Of a stretch of DNA of 64,000 bases, positions 10,650 to 20,449 are shown piece after piece (position 1 is the stretch's first letter; the number at the start of each line of letters is the position of its first letter). This stretch comes from Ostrinia nubilalis (Eukaryota > Arthropoda > Insecta > Lepidoptera > Crambidae): assembly GCF_963855985.1 (NCBI RefSeq), contig NC_087093.1, positions 5,711,501-5,775,500 on the forward strand, read 5' to 3'. Below the pieces are notes generated by a model. That model had not been told where the DNA came from. It did no database searches and saw nothing but the letters and a program-made list of their open reading frames with translations. The translations under genes and the position numbers were made by a program.

Positions 10650-11753
10650 GGTATGTAATGGATTTAAAAGTAAATGGGTCTATAATTTCTTGTCGCATCA
10701 ATCTAGGGAGTAAATGCTCTTTAATTCAGATTCCAATTCTCTGAACCTAAAAATGGTTTATCTAAATGATGACGCAACCTTGCCAACCCTCAGTGGTGTA
10801 GGAGCTAATATGGTCATTACGCTTGGAGTAGTAGTTGCCACGGTACCTAGAAGATCAATATAATATCAGATAATATCATCTCGTACTTAGTGGAAGACGT
10901 TCTGGCGCGTCCTGTCTTGTAAGGTCTTCCTTCTTCTTCTTCTTCTTCTCTTATTAATGGCGATGAACTTGTGTTCTTTTTCGCCACGTCTTGTAAGGTC
11001 ATCCCTTTACTGAAAAACTAGACATCCTTATAATTCCCTAACGATATTAAGTTTGACTCTTGAGGTTCTCATGTATGTATACAATGCGCGCAATCCAAGT
11101 TTCTGCTGATTGCGAATTGCTAGATTTTAAAATTGATGTAAAGGTCACGTTACGTGGTTTGAGAGGTCAGGAATATTATCTTACAATTATAAAAATATTA
11201 TAGATGTCTCACAGAAACCGATATGTACCTATTATAAAGTATTTCAAGACTTTGTCGTGTCCTACGATATAAAGCATATTCAAAAGGCCCAGGACTAGTG
11301 GGCAGGTTAAATATTTTAGATTATCGCACTATTTTAGATGCGTTATCCCCATCCATCCATGGCGGCGACGACAAATGATAGGATAAGCACCTACAAACAT
11401 ACAGGTTGGTATTGGTACATTACTAACATAAGACTACACCGAAGAGCCCTTCAGAATTGTAAAAGTGGAACAGAAGGTAAAGTACTTATGCCATTAATTT
11501 TTAAGCACTGGCCACACAGTACAATGATAGAGACCTGGTACGCGTGGAGAGGCAAGTACCTACCTCACGATGGTAAATAAAAAGATGGAAACCTGTAGTA
11601 AACTATCAAGATCCCTACCGTATAGTCCTCGATACTGACAGGTTTGTTATTAAGGACACACCTTTTACTCGAAAAAGTGGGTAGATTTGGATGAATTTCA
11701 AAAAAAAATTTGAGTCTGAATCATCTGAAAATGACATTGCAAAAGATGAGTAA
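10650..11753 (+). pseudogene. Degenerate pol remnant (protease start, integrase end)
   Basis: A retroviral-type aspartic protease start is readable at about 10658-10740: a strand-forming segment, then NLGSKCSLI where an active enzyme has D-(S/T)-G. After a stop and frame change, LSGVGAN..V.LG (about 10785-10850) matches the protease flap/second half. From about 11600 a frame with DPYRIVLDTDRF and an acidic tail ends at TAA 11753, like the end of a Gypsy pol. Stops and shifts interrupt all of it, and nothing resembling the reverse-transcriptase or integrase catalytic motifs remains between. A (TTC)n run at 10926-10948 lies within the remnant. Confidence 0.6.
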
Positions 11754-12088
11754 ATAGTAAGTTTAAATTGGGTAATGTCCTCTCTCAGAAACACTTGTAA
11801 CATGTTGATTGTCTGTTGTAATAATAAATAGTATGATGTCGGTGACTTTATATCCACTTTATTATATGCTTTTAATATATCTAAATGAAATAGGTAATTA
11901 TAATTTACACCAACTCTTTATGATTAGTTTTGTAGATAAAACCAATTTGAATTAGTTCTAATATTTATTTTAAGTCTATTAGGATGTTTTTTTTCCATGA
12001 AATGTCGATTATGTTATATTGCATGTTATATTTTTTGTTTAAATGAAATAATAAGCGATGGGACTCGCTTTAAGTAGGATGGCCGAGC

Positions 12089-12634
12089 TGTTAGCGTCAT
12101 ATTTATATTTATACAATAACTATTGTTATTTTCGTAATTTTTAAATTGATTGTAACAATGAAGTAATAATTAACCTATTTTATTTAATGTATTTTATTTG
12201 ATTTCCGTTTATTTTGGTTCAATTAACTAGGATTGCAACAAATATTATTTTAATAACTACCGGTAATTTTATTAATATTTATTGTCGATTATAATGGTAA
12301 AATATAAAACTATTTTTAGAAATATTTTATTATTATACACTTTCTTTAGTTTTCAATCAATTTCTGTTACGAGTTGTTAATTTGACTACAATTACAAAAG
12401 CCCAATCAGAGACGTCAGCCAATCGGAAGCGTCGACCAATCACAGCACACCGACTTGTGGTGGGGGTGATTGAGCGGGGCATTCGATAGCAGAGCGAGAG
12501 TCAGTCTTGATCGAGCGCTGAGCGGAGTAACAGTTAAGGACGAAATATTAATATTGTAAAAGTGTTGTGTGAAATATACTGTGAAAGTGCTGAAAAGTTA
12601 TACGGAGTTTAATTTCCACTGACCTGACCCAATA
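12089..12634 (+). repeat. 3' long terminal repeat
   Basis: 546 bp, apparently identical to the 5' LTR. The sequence just before it, TAGGATGGCCGAGC, is a poor polypurine tract, so the plus-strand primer site is not obvious. The right target duplicate CCAT follows at 12635-12638. Confidence 0.95.
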
Positions 12635-12758
12635 CCATGTTAAATGTGATCATTTATTAAACGGCGTGTTTGAATAATTTATAGTTTTATTTACTTACTT
12701 TTGAAAATATTTTTTCATCAAATATCCGACTTACTAATATCCGCTATACTTAGGTACA

Positions 12759-12943
12759 TCTACTATATAAAAATAAGTCGGGTTTTCCTCCCTGACTCTA
12801 TAACTCCAGAACGCACGAACCGATTTCCACGGTTTTGCATTCGTTGGAAAGGTCTCGGGCTCCGTGAGGTTTATAGCAAAGAAAATTCAGGAAAATTTAA
12901 CAAACGAAATTCCACGCGGGCGAAGCCGCGGGCGGAAAGCTAG
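12759..12943 (+). mobile_element. Non-autonomous Helitron, intact ends (185 bp)
   Basis: It starts TCTACTATATAAAAATAAGT directly after A and ends with the hairpin GCGGGCGAAGCCGCGGGCGG, AAAG and CTAG directly before T. A|TC...CTAG|T with a subterminal GC hairpin is the diagnostic Helitron structure. It makes no target duplication. Confidence 0.85.
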
Positions 12944-13214
12944 TATTAGATAATAATAAAACTATTACCTGAATGAGTTGCGTGCAAATTAATCCGATTA
13001 TTTTATGATCATTGATACATAGTAAGGATTGTGTGCACGCTTGCACATTGGATGCCCTACTTATAATATTCTACGTAATATCTTACTCAATATTTTTAAG
13101 GTATAACTAAATCGATTATAATGCCTTTAGATTTAGACTGACACACAACTATCTTTCCGAGAAATAAAAAAGCGCATTACTCAAATAACACCAAAATATT
13201 ACCTGCTGATATGG

Positions 13215-13271
13215 GAGAAACCGCTAGTTTCTACTAAACTATTATACGAGAAACCGCGAGTTTCTACTAAA
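13215..13271 (+). repeat. Two-copy 33-bp tandem repeat
   Basis: GAGAAACCGCTAGTTTCTAC and GAGAAACCGCGAGTTTCTAC are spaced 33 bp apart. Each contains a small GAAAC/GTTTC dyad. A (AATA)n run follows at about 13286-13310. Confidence 0.8.
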
Positions 13272-13519
13272 ATTATGGAATTGAATGAATGAATAAATAA
13301 ATAAATAAATAACTCGACAGTGCTTCCTCTACCGAGCCATTACCGAACTAATAATTCCGCTATTGATATTTCATTTAGGTTGTAATAAGTTAATGCCTGG
13401 AGCTGAATTATTTCCATTTACATTTGCTTTTGAGCGTGATCTCTTAAAGTTAATACATTTTTATACAGAATAAATTTATTGATTTATTTATTTATTTGAA
13501 TTGATCCCATTATTAACTT

Positions 13520-13590
13520 AACAGGTCGTTGTGGAAATCCGTGGAAGTTCTTTGTCCAGCTGTGGACGGTATTAGGTTGGGGCAATGAAC
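13520..13590 (+). mobile_element. Decayed RTE LINE 3' fragment
   Basis: GTTCTTTGTCCAGCTGTGGA followed by CGGTATTAGGTTGG resembles the RTE tail block seen intact at 6065, 35185 and 56878, with several substitutions. Confidence 0.45.
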
Positions 13591-14256
13591 CCGTTATCAG
13601 AAAGATCCTGTGCATTATTGCGCAAATGTTTGCTATCCCAAATGAAACTAAAACAAAATTGGTAAAATAAAAGATCAAACACTAATTAAGTACAATGATA
13701 TTGATATACTCAAAACATAGGTGGGATACGAGTACCCACCTACTTAGTTTTCGTTTGAATATTCAAATAAAAAAACACATTGTAGTGTACCTATTTAAGA
13801 AAACTTCCAGACGACTGTCTGCGTATTCCTATGTAAACTAATTAAGTCAGAAAATTCTCAAAATACTACACTTTAAATCGTCTAGTGTCATTTTTTAGGA
13901 AGTGCAACGTACAGCGACAGCTCATCAGACTATTCATTTTTGTTACAAAATAGCCTGCATTACAACGAGATAAGACGCCACTGTGTCTAGCTTGATGTGC
14001 TGTCGTCCGTACCTATACGAGTTTAATGATAGATACCTAGGTGTAGAAGCCTCTAAACACCAGAATATTAGCCCAGTAGGCCTAGGATGCGCACAATGAT
14101 AACCATTTATCGCGCCATTTTGTCGATTTTACGCGACAAACCCATTTACATTTGTTGTCTAAAATGATCGATAAGATTTTATCTGATCACTATGAGTACT
14201 CGTATAATTATGCAAATAGATAAAAATGGACGTATTTATTTGAACTTTTCACTTAC

Positions 14257-14349
14257 CTTGACTATTCCTTAGAATCCGTCCGTATGTCCACGGCCAGGCC
14301 GCCCAGCGAAGTGTCGCCAGCAGAGCAATCGCGCCAAATAATTCATTCG
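14257..14349 (-). other. Exon-like segment with strong splice signals (unassigned)
   Basis: On the minus strand a GAGTTCAG acceptor candidate (exon from 14349) and a CAAG|GTAAGT donor (exon end 14257) bracket 93 bp that is more GC-rich than its surroundings. One frame is open and reads as a hydrophobic, Trp-rich segment that I do not recognise. It could be a 5' exon of the desaturase gene downstream on the same strand (its end phase would even fit the acceptor at 2276), an exon of an unknown gene, or chance. Confidence 0.22.
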
Positions 14350-15031
14350 CTGAACTCGATGTCAAGTCGTATTTTAAAATGGTAATTAACTTGACTTTGT
14401 TAGTGCGTAAAGCAATAGCAACCGAGTACAGAAAGTATGAGCATGATTGTAGTAAAATATAACAAAATTTAAATCTATAACATTTTATTCCTATTAAATT
14501 ATTCAGTAAGTATACCTATGTACTCGTATTACGCAATTACGAAAAGCTGACCCGTATAAAAATACAAGCGTGTTAATTTCAGTAACACATTATTAATGAA
14601 GCATAAACGTTATAAAATGTTTTTAGCTAAAATATTATTCAAATTACGCTGTTATCTTTACTCTATTTATGTAAGTACTCTTAATAATTTCTTTTTCCTT
14701 CCAATGTGAGTGGTCGAACTTTGGACCTTTGGGCACACTTTGAGCATAGACAAACACTTGAAATAGCAGAGCCGAAAATACAGATACGCACAGGATTAAG
14801 GCAGATGTACGACGATTGGTTCTATTTTCCACAAGAAAAATCTATTTTCTGTAAAATGTAGGATTTTCCGGAGAAGAAAAGCCGGTCCTTATGTAATTTT
14901 AAACCACCGACGCTACATCATTTATTTTAATTCTGTAAATATCGATCGAAATCGACATTACATTTCCTGCCGTTGAATCTTCAATAATACTCCTCTTCCT
15001 TTATCCATCCTCGATGATAAATTGTACTGAT

Positions 15032-15262
15032 ATGAACGGACTACTATGCCGAGAGGTTCGATTCCCGGCCGGGCAGAAATTGAAATGATGAATTTTAATT
15101 TCTGTGAAAAGTCTGGGTGTTACTATACATAATATGTACTTATGTATTTAAAAAAAAAGGTATTTAAGTATGTTTATATCCGTTGTCTAGTGCCCATAGT
15201 ACAAGCTTTGCTTAGTTTGGGACTAGAGGCGCAGTGTAAAATGGCCAAAGATATTTATTTAT
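15032..15262 (+). mobile_element. tRNA-derived SINE, 5' truncated
   Basis: It contains the tRNA-type B box in GAGAGGTTCGATTCCCGGCC, the body AAATTGAAATGATGAATTTT, and the TATCCGTTGTCTAGTGCCCA and GGCGCAGTGTAAAATGGCC segments, ending in (TTTA)n. The same body is present with a complete 5' head in reverse at 54909-55186. This copy lacks the A-box end. Confidence 0.75.
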
Positions 15263-15446
15263 TTATATGTATAGTTTCAAAGAAATAAAAGAGTTTGTTT
15301 AATGTGAAATACTTATTTATTAACTTATAGCATCGATTTCCCACGTGCATTGTCTACCGATTTTTAAGAACTATATTAACGGACTAGGCCATTTCGATAC
15401 GAAATAAAGAAATAAAATACACGTCAATGTTTAAATACTGCTGTTA

Positions 15447-15612
15447 AGATGAACTACACAGAACTGTCCCACCCGTGACACTGACAGGGGGGCGCCACCA
15501 TCAATACCGGATCACTGGTTCCGATTTTTGCCACTCTGGAAACTATGTAGTACAACGATGGTGGCGCCCCCCTGTCAATGTGTTTGATGGGACAGTTCAG
15601 TGTAGTTCATCT
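15447..15612. mobile_element. Palindromic MITE, about 55-bp terminal inverted repeats
   Basis: AGATGAACTACACAGAACTG at the left matches the reverse complement of CAGTTCAGTGTAGTTCATCT at the right with one mismatch. The arms continue to GACAGGGGGGCGCCACCATC. The interior is only about 55 bp. It abuts the next element without a gap. Confidence 0.8.
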
Positions 15613-16727
15613 ACAGGGTGTCCCAGAATGGGTGAATCAAACTGATAGGGGAGGTAGCTCTAAAAAAAAATGTTGAGTTCGGATTTTTTTTTTAAATAAA
15701 TTGCTCTAAACTCGAAATCTAGTCATTATTTTCAAAAGTTTGTTTACAGATAAACGAAGCGATCATGTACAATTAATATTAGTAAGAAAAAAGTACAAAT
15801 AAACTCCAAACGCAGCAATTATAGCCAGATACTTAGGCAAAGCTGATTTATTTAAACTTAAAAAAAAAAATTCCTTATGCGCTTTATTTTTTTTCATATT
15901 TTTTAGGGATAGTACATTAGTATTAGTCCCGTGCCAAATAAAGATTTTTATTATTATTATGTTTGTACGCTTTGGAGCTCACGGGTCAAAAGTGGCCCGG
16001 TCCTTTATAAGGCTTGCGTGGGGATACAGATCCAACACGTAGAGGCCGTTTTAAGCGCAAAATAATCGACAAAAGTGAAAGTGGTGCACATGCTGGATCT
16101 AGTCTCTGACTATATCATGGGATGTAGCCAGAGGCCATCCCTAGCCTGTGCACAGGAGCTATTGCAGTTATTGGAGAATGGACAAGGGTTATGGATGAAG
16201 GATGGAGGGACTGGTTACTGGGCTATGGATGGAGACTACGGGTCACCTGCCTGGTTCATAGTCTCGGACTGAAAAAATGGCAGGCGGTGACTAGCCAGCG
16301 ACTAAATGGCCCCCCCCTGGCGTCATGGGTCGTATAGACCAGACTGAGGGGCAACATTGGCGTCTGCCAGCTCAGGGGTGTAGAGAGGTGTGCTGCGCTT
16401 TCTCCGGAGTTACTCGCGGCGTTATGCCCTTTAACACTTCCACCCCTGGAGCATATAGCTCTAGCGACTCCACTCTGGACGGCCGGTTAAGGCAAGCCAG
16501 AGGTGAAAGTCCTGCAGACCCTCTCGGATTCCACTTCGGCAAGCCGAAGACGAGGGTCTTGACCGACTCTCGGGAGCACTCGGATTAACAACTGGCCCCG
16601 TGGTGTCGCTACTCACCAACAGCTCGCCACAAAGCTGCCCTGCGGGGCTTATTATTATTATTATTATTATTATTAGTAGAGTTACCTCCCCTATCAGTTT
16701 GATTAACCCATTCTGGGACACTCTGTA
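15613..16727. mobile_element. TIR element with nested retrotransposon tail
   Basis: ACAGGGTGTCCCAGAATGGG at the left and its inverse near 16709-16727 (one or two mismatches) continue inward as AATCAAACTGATAGGGGAGG on both sides, about 48-bp arms in all. Such 'CAGGGTGTCC' ends are common in lepidopteran non-autonomous DNA elements. The central 15960-16670 is a GC-rich insert of different composition. Confidence 0.7.
15960..16673 (+). mobile_element. Retrotransposon-like insert ending in (TTA)n
   Basis: A GC-rich block inside the TIR element. It follows a TTATTATTATTATG run and ends GCGGGGC(TTA)n at about 16650-16673, like the tail of a non-LTR element. Open frames at 16075-16272 and 16325-16588 look like leftovers. 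No diagnostic domain is visible, so the class is an inference from the tail. Confidence 0.45.
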
Positions 16728-17797
16728 TATTGAACCTGTGACAAGTTCACCTTTGAACCATATCAAGAGACATTAACTGTCACAACACCTGCTCGATTAC
16801 GGTCTAATACCTAATCATGTCATGAACCAAACCTAAAGTAACTCATTAATTCCCTTGCGAGGGGTAATGTACTGGATTTCATTAAAACTTCGAGGGCAAT
16901 AATCTTGTTTGAATTTGAAACGTCGAAATTCGTATGATTAGTATTCAACCTCTTTGATTCGGAATCGGAATAGGAAATTAGAATTTTATGTTTTACTATT
17001 CCTATCTAGTACTATGTAGCTTGAAAATATCAAAACATCATTTTCAAGCGAGCTGTAAGAAAAAAAAACTGTTGATTGTTTGCGACGGAATAATAAAAGA
17101 AAATATAAATAGAAATACTCCGGTAATAATGTGATGAGTGCGATTCTTCAAACAGTGGCTGCCATAGGAAACACTGCCTTGATTTTTCTTTCAGGCACTT
17201 TAAAATGGCACTAAAGATATAGGTATGTCAACGCGAAATTGGGAACTCCGTCAATTTATAATATAACGCGTAAGATTGTAAACTAACAGTGGGTTAGGTT
17301 AGGTTAGATTGTAATTTAACTACGTCAGATTATAATCTGACGGAATTCACAATATTACGGTGACAGGTACTGTACCTGTCTACCTCAGGTAACCTGAGGT
17401 ACACACAGAAAAACTGTTTGCATAAAATTAGCTCTAACTAAAGTTCAGACAGGTGCAGATGTTGGTTCGTCATTGGTATAGGGTTCAAATATGAATATGC
17501 TGGATCGAATAAAAATATATTTGTAAACCCACTCCTAATACAATCATTAAAATAAGCTGGAGGATTTAACGGAAATATTATTAATTAAAATCTAATGTTG
17601 CCAGCCGAAAGCATATCAGTGGACTGAGTGTGAGTACATCAAACGGCCTCACTAGTGATCGCGTTAAAAAATATATTAAAAATTTAGTTCTTGGAAGTTT
17701 TTACAATCTGTCATACATTTAACATCATTTTTTCACGCTACGTTTGATGTAAACTCACACTAACCCCTCAGGCTATACATATTTTTTAATTGATAAC
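16728..17797. other. Noncoding stretch with three adjacent perfect palindromes
   Basis: AT-rich with no gene recognised. At 17323-17342, 17362-17380 and 17381-17401 three separate perfect palindromes of 19-21 bp occur within 80 bp. A GGTTAGGTTAGGTTAG run is at about 17293-17306. Confidence 0.6.
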
Positions 17798-18252
17798 TTT
17801 AAAAAAAAAAACGACTTTAAATGCGTGAACACAAATAATACCTATTCAACAAAAAAATAATCGTTCAAATTGGTTCATAATCGGCGGAGATATTGCGTAT
17901 AAAAAAGTTCATCCCCAATTTTCCACCCTTGGGGTGAAATATTTTCTTCAAATTCGCATGAAACCACCCTTTTGATAATACCTATTCAACAAAAAAATAA
18001 TCGTTCAAATTGGTTTATAATCGGCGGAGATATTGCGTATAAAAAAGTTCATCCCCAATTTTCCACCCTTGGGGGTTGTTTTTTTTATTATTAAATTTAA
18101 ATGGGACCACCCTTGAGGTATTACCTATACGCCGAAAAAAGATTTGTTCAAATCGGTTCATAATTGACGGAGTTATCGCGTAACAAACATAGAAAAAAAA
18201 AACATACGGGTCGAATTGAGAACCTCCTCCTTTTTTTGAAGTCGGTTGAAAA
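17798..18252 (-). mobile_element. Dispersed repeat 'AACCGACTTCAAAA', minus copy
   Basis: Read in reverse it begins AACCGACTTCAAAAAAAGGA and carries the family blocks on solving 'CGTCAATTATGAACCGATTT' and GGTGGTCCCATTTAAATTT. It contains a 140-bp internal tandem duplication on the plus strand (units start at about 17834 and 17974, ACCTATTCAACAAAAAAATA). Noncoding; a common lepidopteran non-autonomous element of unclear class. Confidence 0.65.
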
Positions 18253-18496
18253 ATAGCAACTATCACAATTACATAATAAAGTAGGTATCTCAGTGCTTAG
18301 CTTGATGTGCTTTCGTCTGGGAGATTGAGCAAGGAATAACTGAGATTGTTCAGATGAGATTTCCCAAAGCACTACCGAATGAAACTTTAGGTATTGTCAA
18401 AACAAATAATACTACCTAGTTACAAATAACTTATACTTCGCCAATTTTCTTTACGATGAAGCCCAGACTGTAAACTGTTTGTGTACCTATTACAAA

Positions 18497-18615
18497 TCTA
18501 TACTTATAATAAATCTGTAGAGAGGTCAATTCTGTACATGAAATATATTTTCAAAATAACTGTCAGGGGGTGATTAGTGATCGATACTGATGCCAAAAAT
18601 GCAATCAGTTAAATT

Positions 18616-18648
<33 letters not shown>

Positions 18649-19133
18649 ATGTTCCTTATAGAAACAAAAACTGCTAGACGGATTTTAACGAAACTTAGTA
18701 AAATTATTCTTCATACTCCTGGGCAGGTTATAGTATACTTAGGAATTCCCACGGGAACGGGAATTAGCGGGAAAATCCTTTTGTATGAAAAATCTAAACC
18801 GCTTAAGTTAGTCGCTTGAAATTTGGCATGCAGGTATCTTAGTTAACTTAAAGCTTAGTTACAACAGGATATTGCAAAATTCCCACGGGAACGGGAGTTA
18901 GCGGGAAAAAACATTTGTATGAAAAAATCTAAACCGCTTAAGTTAGACGCTTGAAATTTGACATGCAGATATATTAGTAAACTTAAAGCTTAGTTACAAC
19001 AGGATATTGCAAAATTCCCACGGGAACGGGAGTTAGCGGGAAAAAACATTTGTATGAAAAAATCTAAACCGCGTAAGATAGATGAAGGGGGTAAAACGGG
19101 ATCCGCGCGTACGAAGTCGCGGGCGGCCGCTAG
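18497..19133 (+). mobile_element. Non-autonomous Helitron with three 135-bp internal units
   Basis: The left end A|TCTATACTTATAATAAATC and the right end GCGGGCGGCCG-CTAG|T show exact Helitron termini. Internal features are a (TGTC)n run at about 18620-18648 and three approximately 134-135-bp tandem units each starting AATTCCCACGGGAACGGGA (18744, 18878, 19013). The subterminal hairpin lies in CGAAGTCGCGGGCGGCCG. A longer sibling is at 37205-37974. Confidence 0.85.
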
Positions 19134-19168
19134 TAAATAAATAAATTTGCTCAAGATCAGTGTGCTTA

Positions 19169-19346
19169 GTGCTTACCATGGGTTTACGTTAGATGTGCTC
19201 ACTAGCGACTGCGTAAAAAAATAACATTATGATGTATGAGATATTGTGTAGCGGCTACTTTCAAGAAATAAAATCTTCATATAATTTTTTGACGTACATA
19301 CGAGTAGCTAGCGAGCACACCTAACGTAAACTCATGGTAAGTACAC
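19169..19346. mobile_element. Palindromic MITE, family C, copy 2
   Basis: GCTTACCATGGGTTTACGTT at the left and the inverse of GTAAACTCATGGTAAGTACA at the right, with CTAGCGA blocks and a diverged internal core in inverse orientation to copies 1 and 3. Confidence 0.75.
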
Positions 19347-20449
19347 AGGTGACATCGTAGTGACACTAGAGACACAGCGGAAGAGAACTTAAGTTATTTA
19401 TAAAAATATGTAAAAACAATAGTTAGGAAATACTTTTACATTATTCAGTACCTAATAACAATAACTGCTTAACTTTTATTTACAAAACTCTTACAAAATA
19501 TACCCTTCTCCCTTTGTTTCAGACGACTGGTAACAAATAAAACGTTAATTCCTAATAATGTGAAATTATTTACAAAAATGCTTTAGATTTCTGAATGAGA
19601 CGTCATGGTCGTAGTAAAATGAATGAAAATATTACATATTTTCAATGTGTTATTATTTCTGCCGTTATATGAGAAAACATGTTTCCCGCCACCGCGTTTA
19701 ACATACTTTGAAAAGTAAGTATTATTGTAGTACAAGACACAAGAAATATACATAGCAAGATAATAGAGTTCGGTACTAGGTACTACGGGAATACTTATTA
19801 TGCAGGAAAGAAACAAACATTGTCTGTTTTGCTTAAAAAATAAAGACTAACGTACCTATTATCAACTTTACATTCTGAAAAAATAAACTGAATAAAGAAA
19901 AATAAAATAAAATAAAAATTCTTATCAGCTCTACATTATGGCGTAAGTATTTGGATGATACCTACACGTGTCACTAAAATATTGTCAAATGGGATCGATT
20001 AAAAACAAAACTAACAAGTCTAATAATAAAAAAATTACAACGATACCTACTAGGCGAGCACTCATCCCCTAGTCAACACGAGATACCTTTTTCCATTTAT
20101 TACCAGTCTTTTAAACATCATTGTTTTTTAATCCATCTTTTAAAACGCATCCATTTAATGTTCTAGTTATTCTTAGTATTTGATTTAACCTAGCACAAGG
20201 GAAACAATATTTTCTCTTTTTTTTACGGTCACCACTTATTATAAACTTATTAAGTACATCACAATTCTTAAAAACACCACACACGAGGAACACATATTTT
20301 TACCTACTGCTAAAAGCGGTGTCTTGATTCAATAAAACAATCTCACTAAATAAAATCTATACGTATCTTGTTACCTCGACATTTACAAAGACTTTATTAC
20401 TTCAATGTTCTATACGACTTCAGTCTATTTTATTTGAGACAATGAATTT
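19347..20449. other. Region downstream of the GPCR gene
   Basis: AT-rich. It should contain the receptor 3' UTR. A minus-strand AATAAA lies at 20434-20429, only about 16 bases after the stop, and others occur further on, so the true poly(A) site is uncertain. No other gene was recognised. Confidence 0.4.

Larger units (their letters stand above)
8073..12634 (+). mobile_element. Gypsy-like LTR retrotransposon, internally deleted (4,562 bp)
   Basis: Two LTRs (8073-8618 and 12089-12634) of 546 bp each appear identical base for base. They are flanked by the same 4-bp target duplication, CCAT (8069-8072 and 12635-12638). The LTRs start TGTTAG and end CCAATA. The interior keeps a full-length gag ORF, a frameshifted protease remnant (about 10650-10855) and the last codons of a pol/integrase-like frame up to 11753. 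The reverse transcriptase, RNase H and integrase core are missing. Gag with CCHC knuckles, a 4-bp duplication and the protease-to-integrase order fit Ty3/Gypsy (Metaviridae). Identical LTRs imply a recent insertion, so this copy was probably moved by enzymes supplied by another element. Confidence 0.92.
12944..15031. other. Mostly noncoding stretch between Helitron and SINE
   Basis: Apart from the small repeats and the exon-like segment listed, there is nothing I can assign. A minus-strand open frame at 14644-14832 has a hydrophobic segment like a signal anchor, but it lacks an ATG and a good donor. Confidence 0.3.

Noticed and set aside
14644..14832. Small secreted protein with a signal-peptide-like start
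   Set aside because: The frame begins at GTG with an in-frame stop just upstream, has no ATG and no convincing donor.
17293..17306. Telomeric (TTAGG)n repeat
   Set aside because: Only about three units; such short runs are common by chance in insect genomes.
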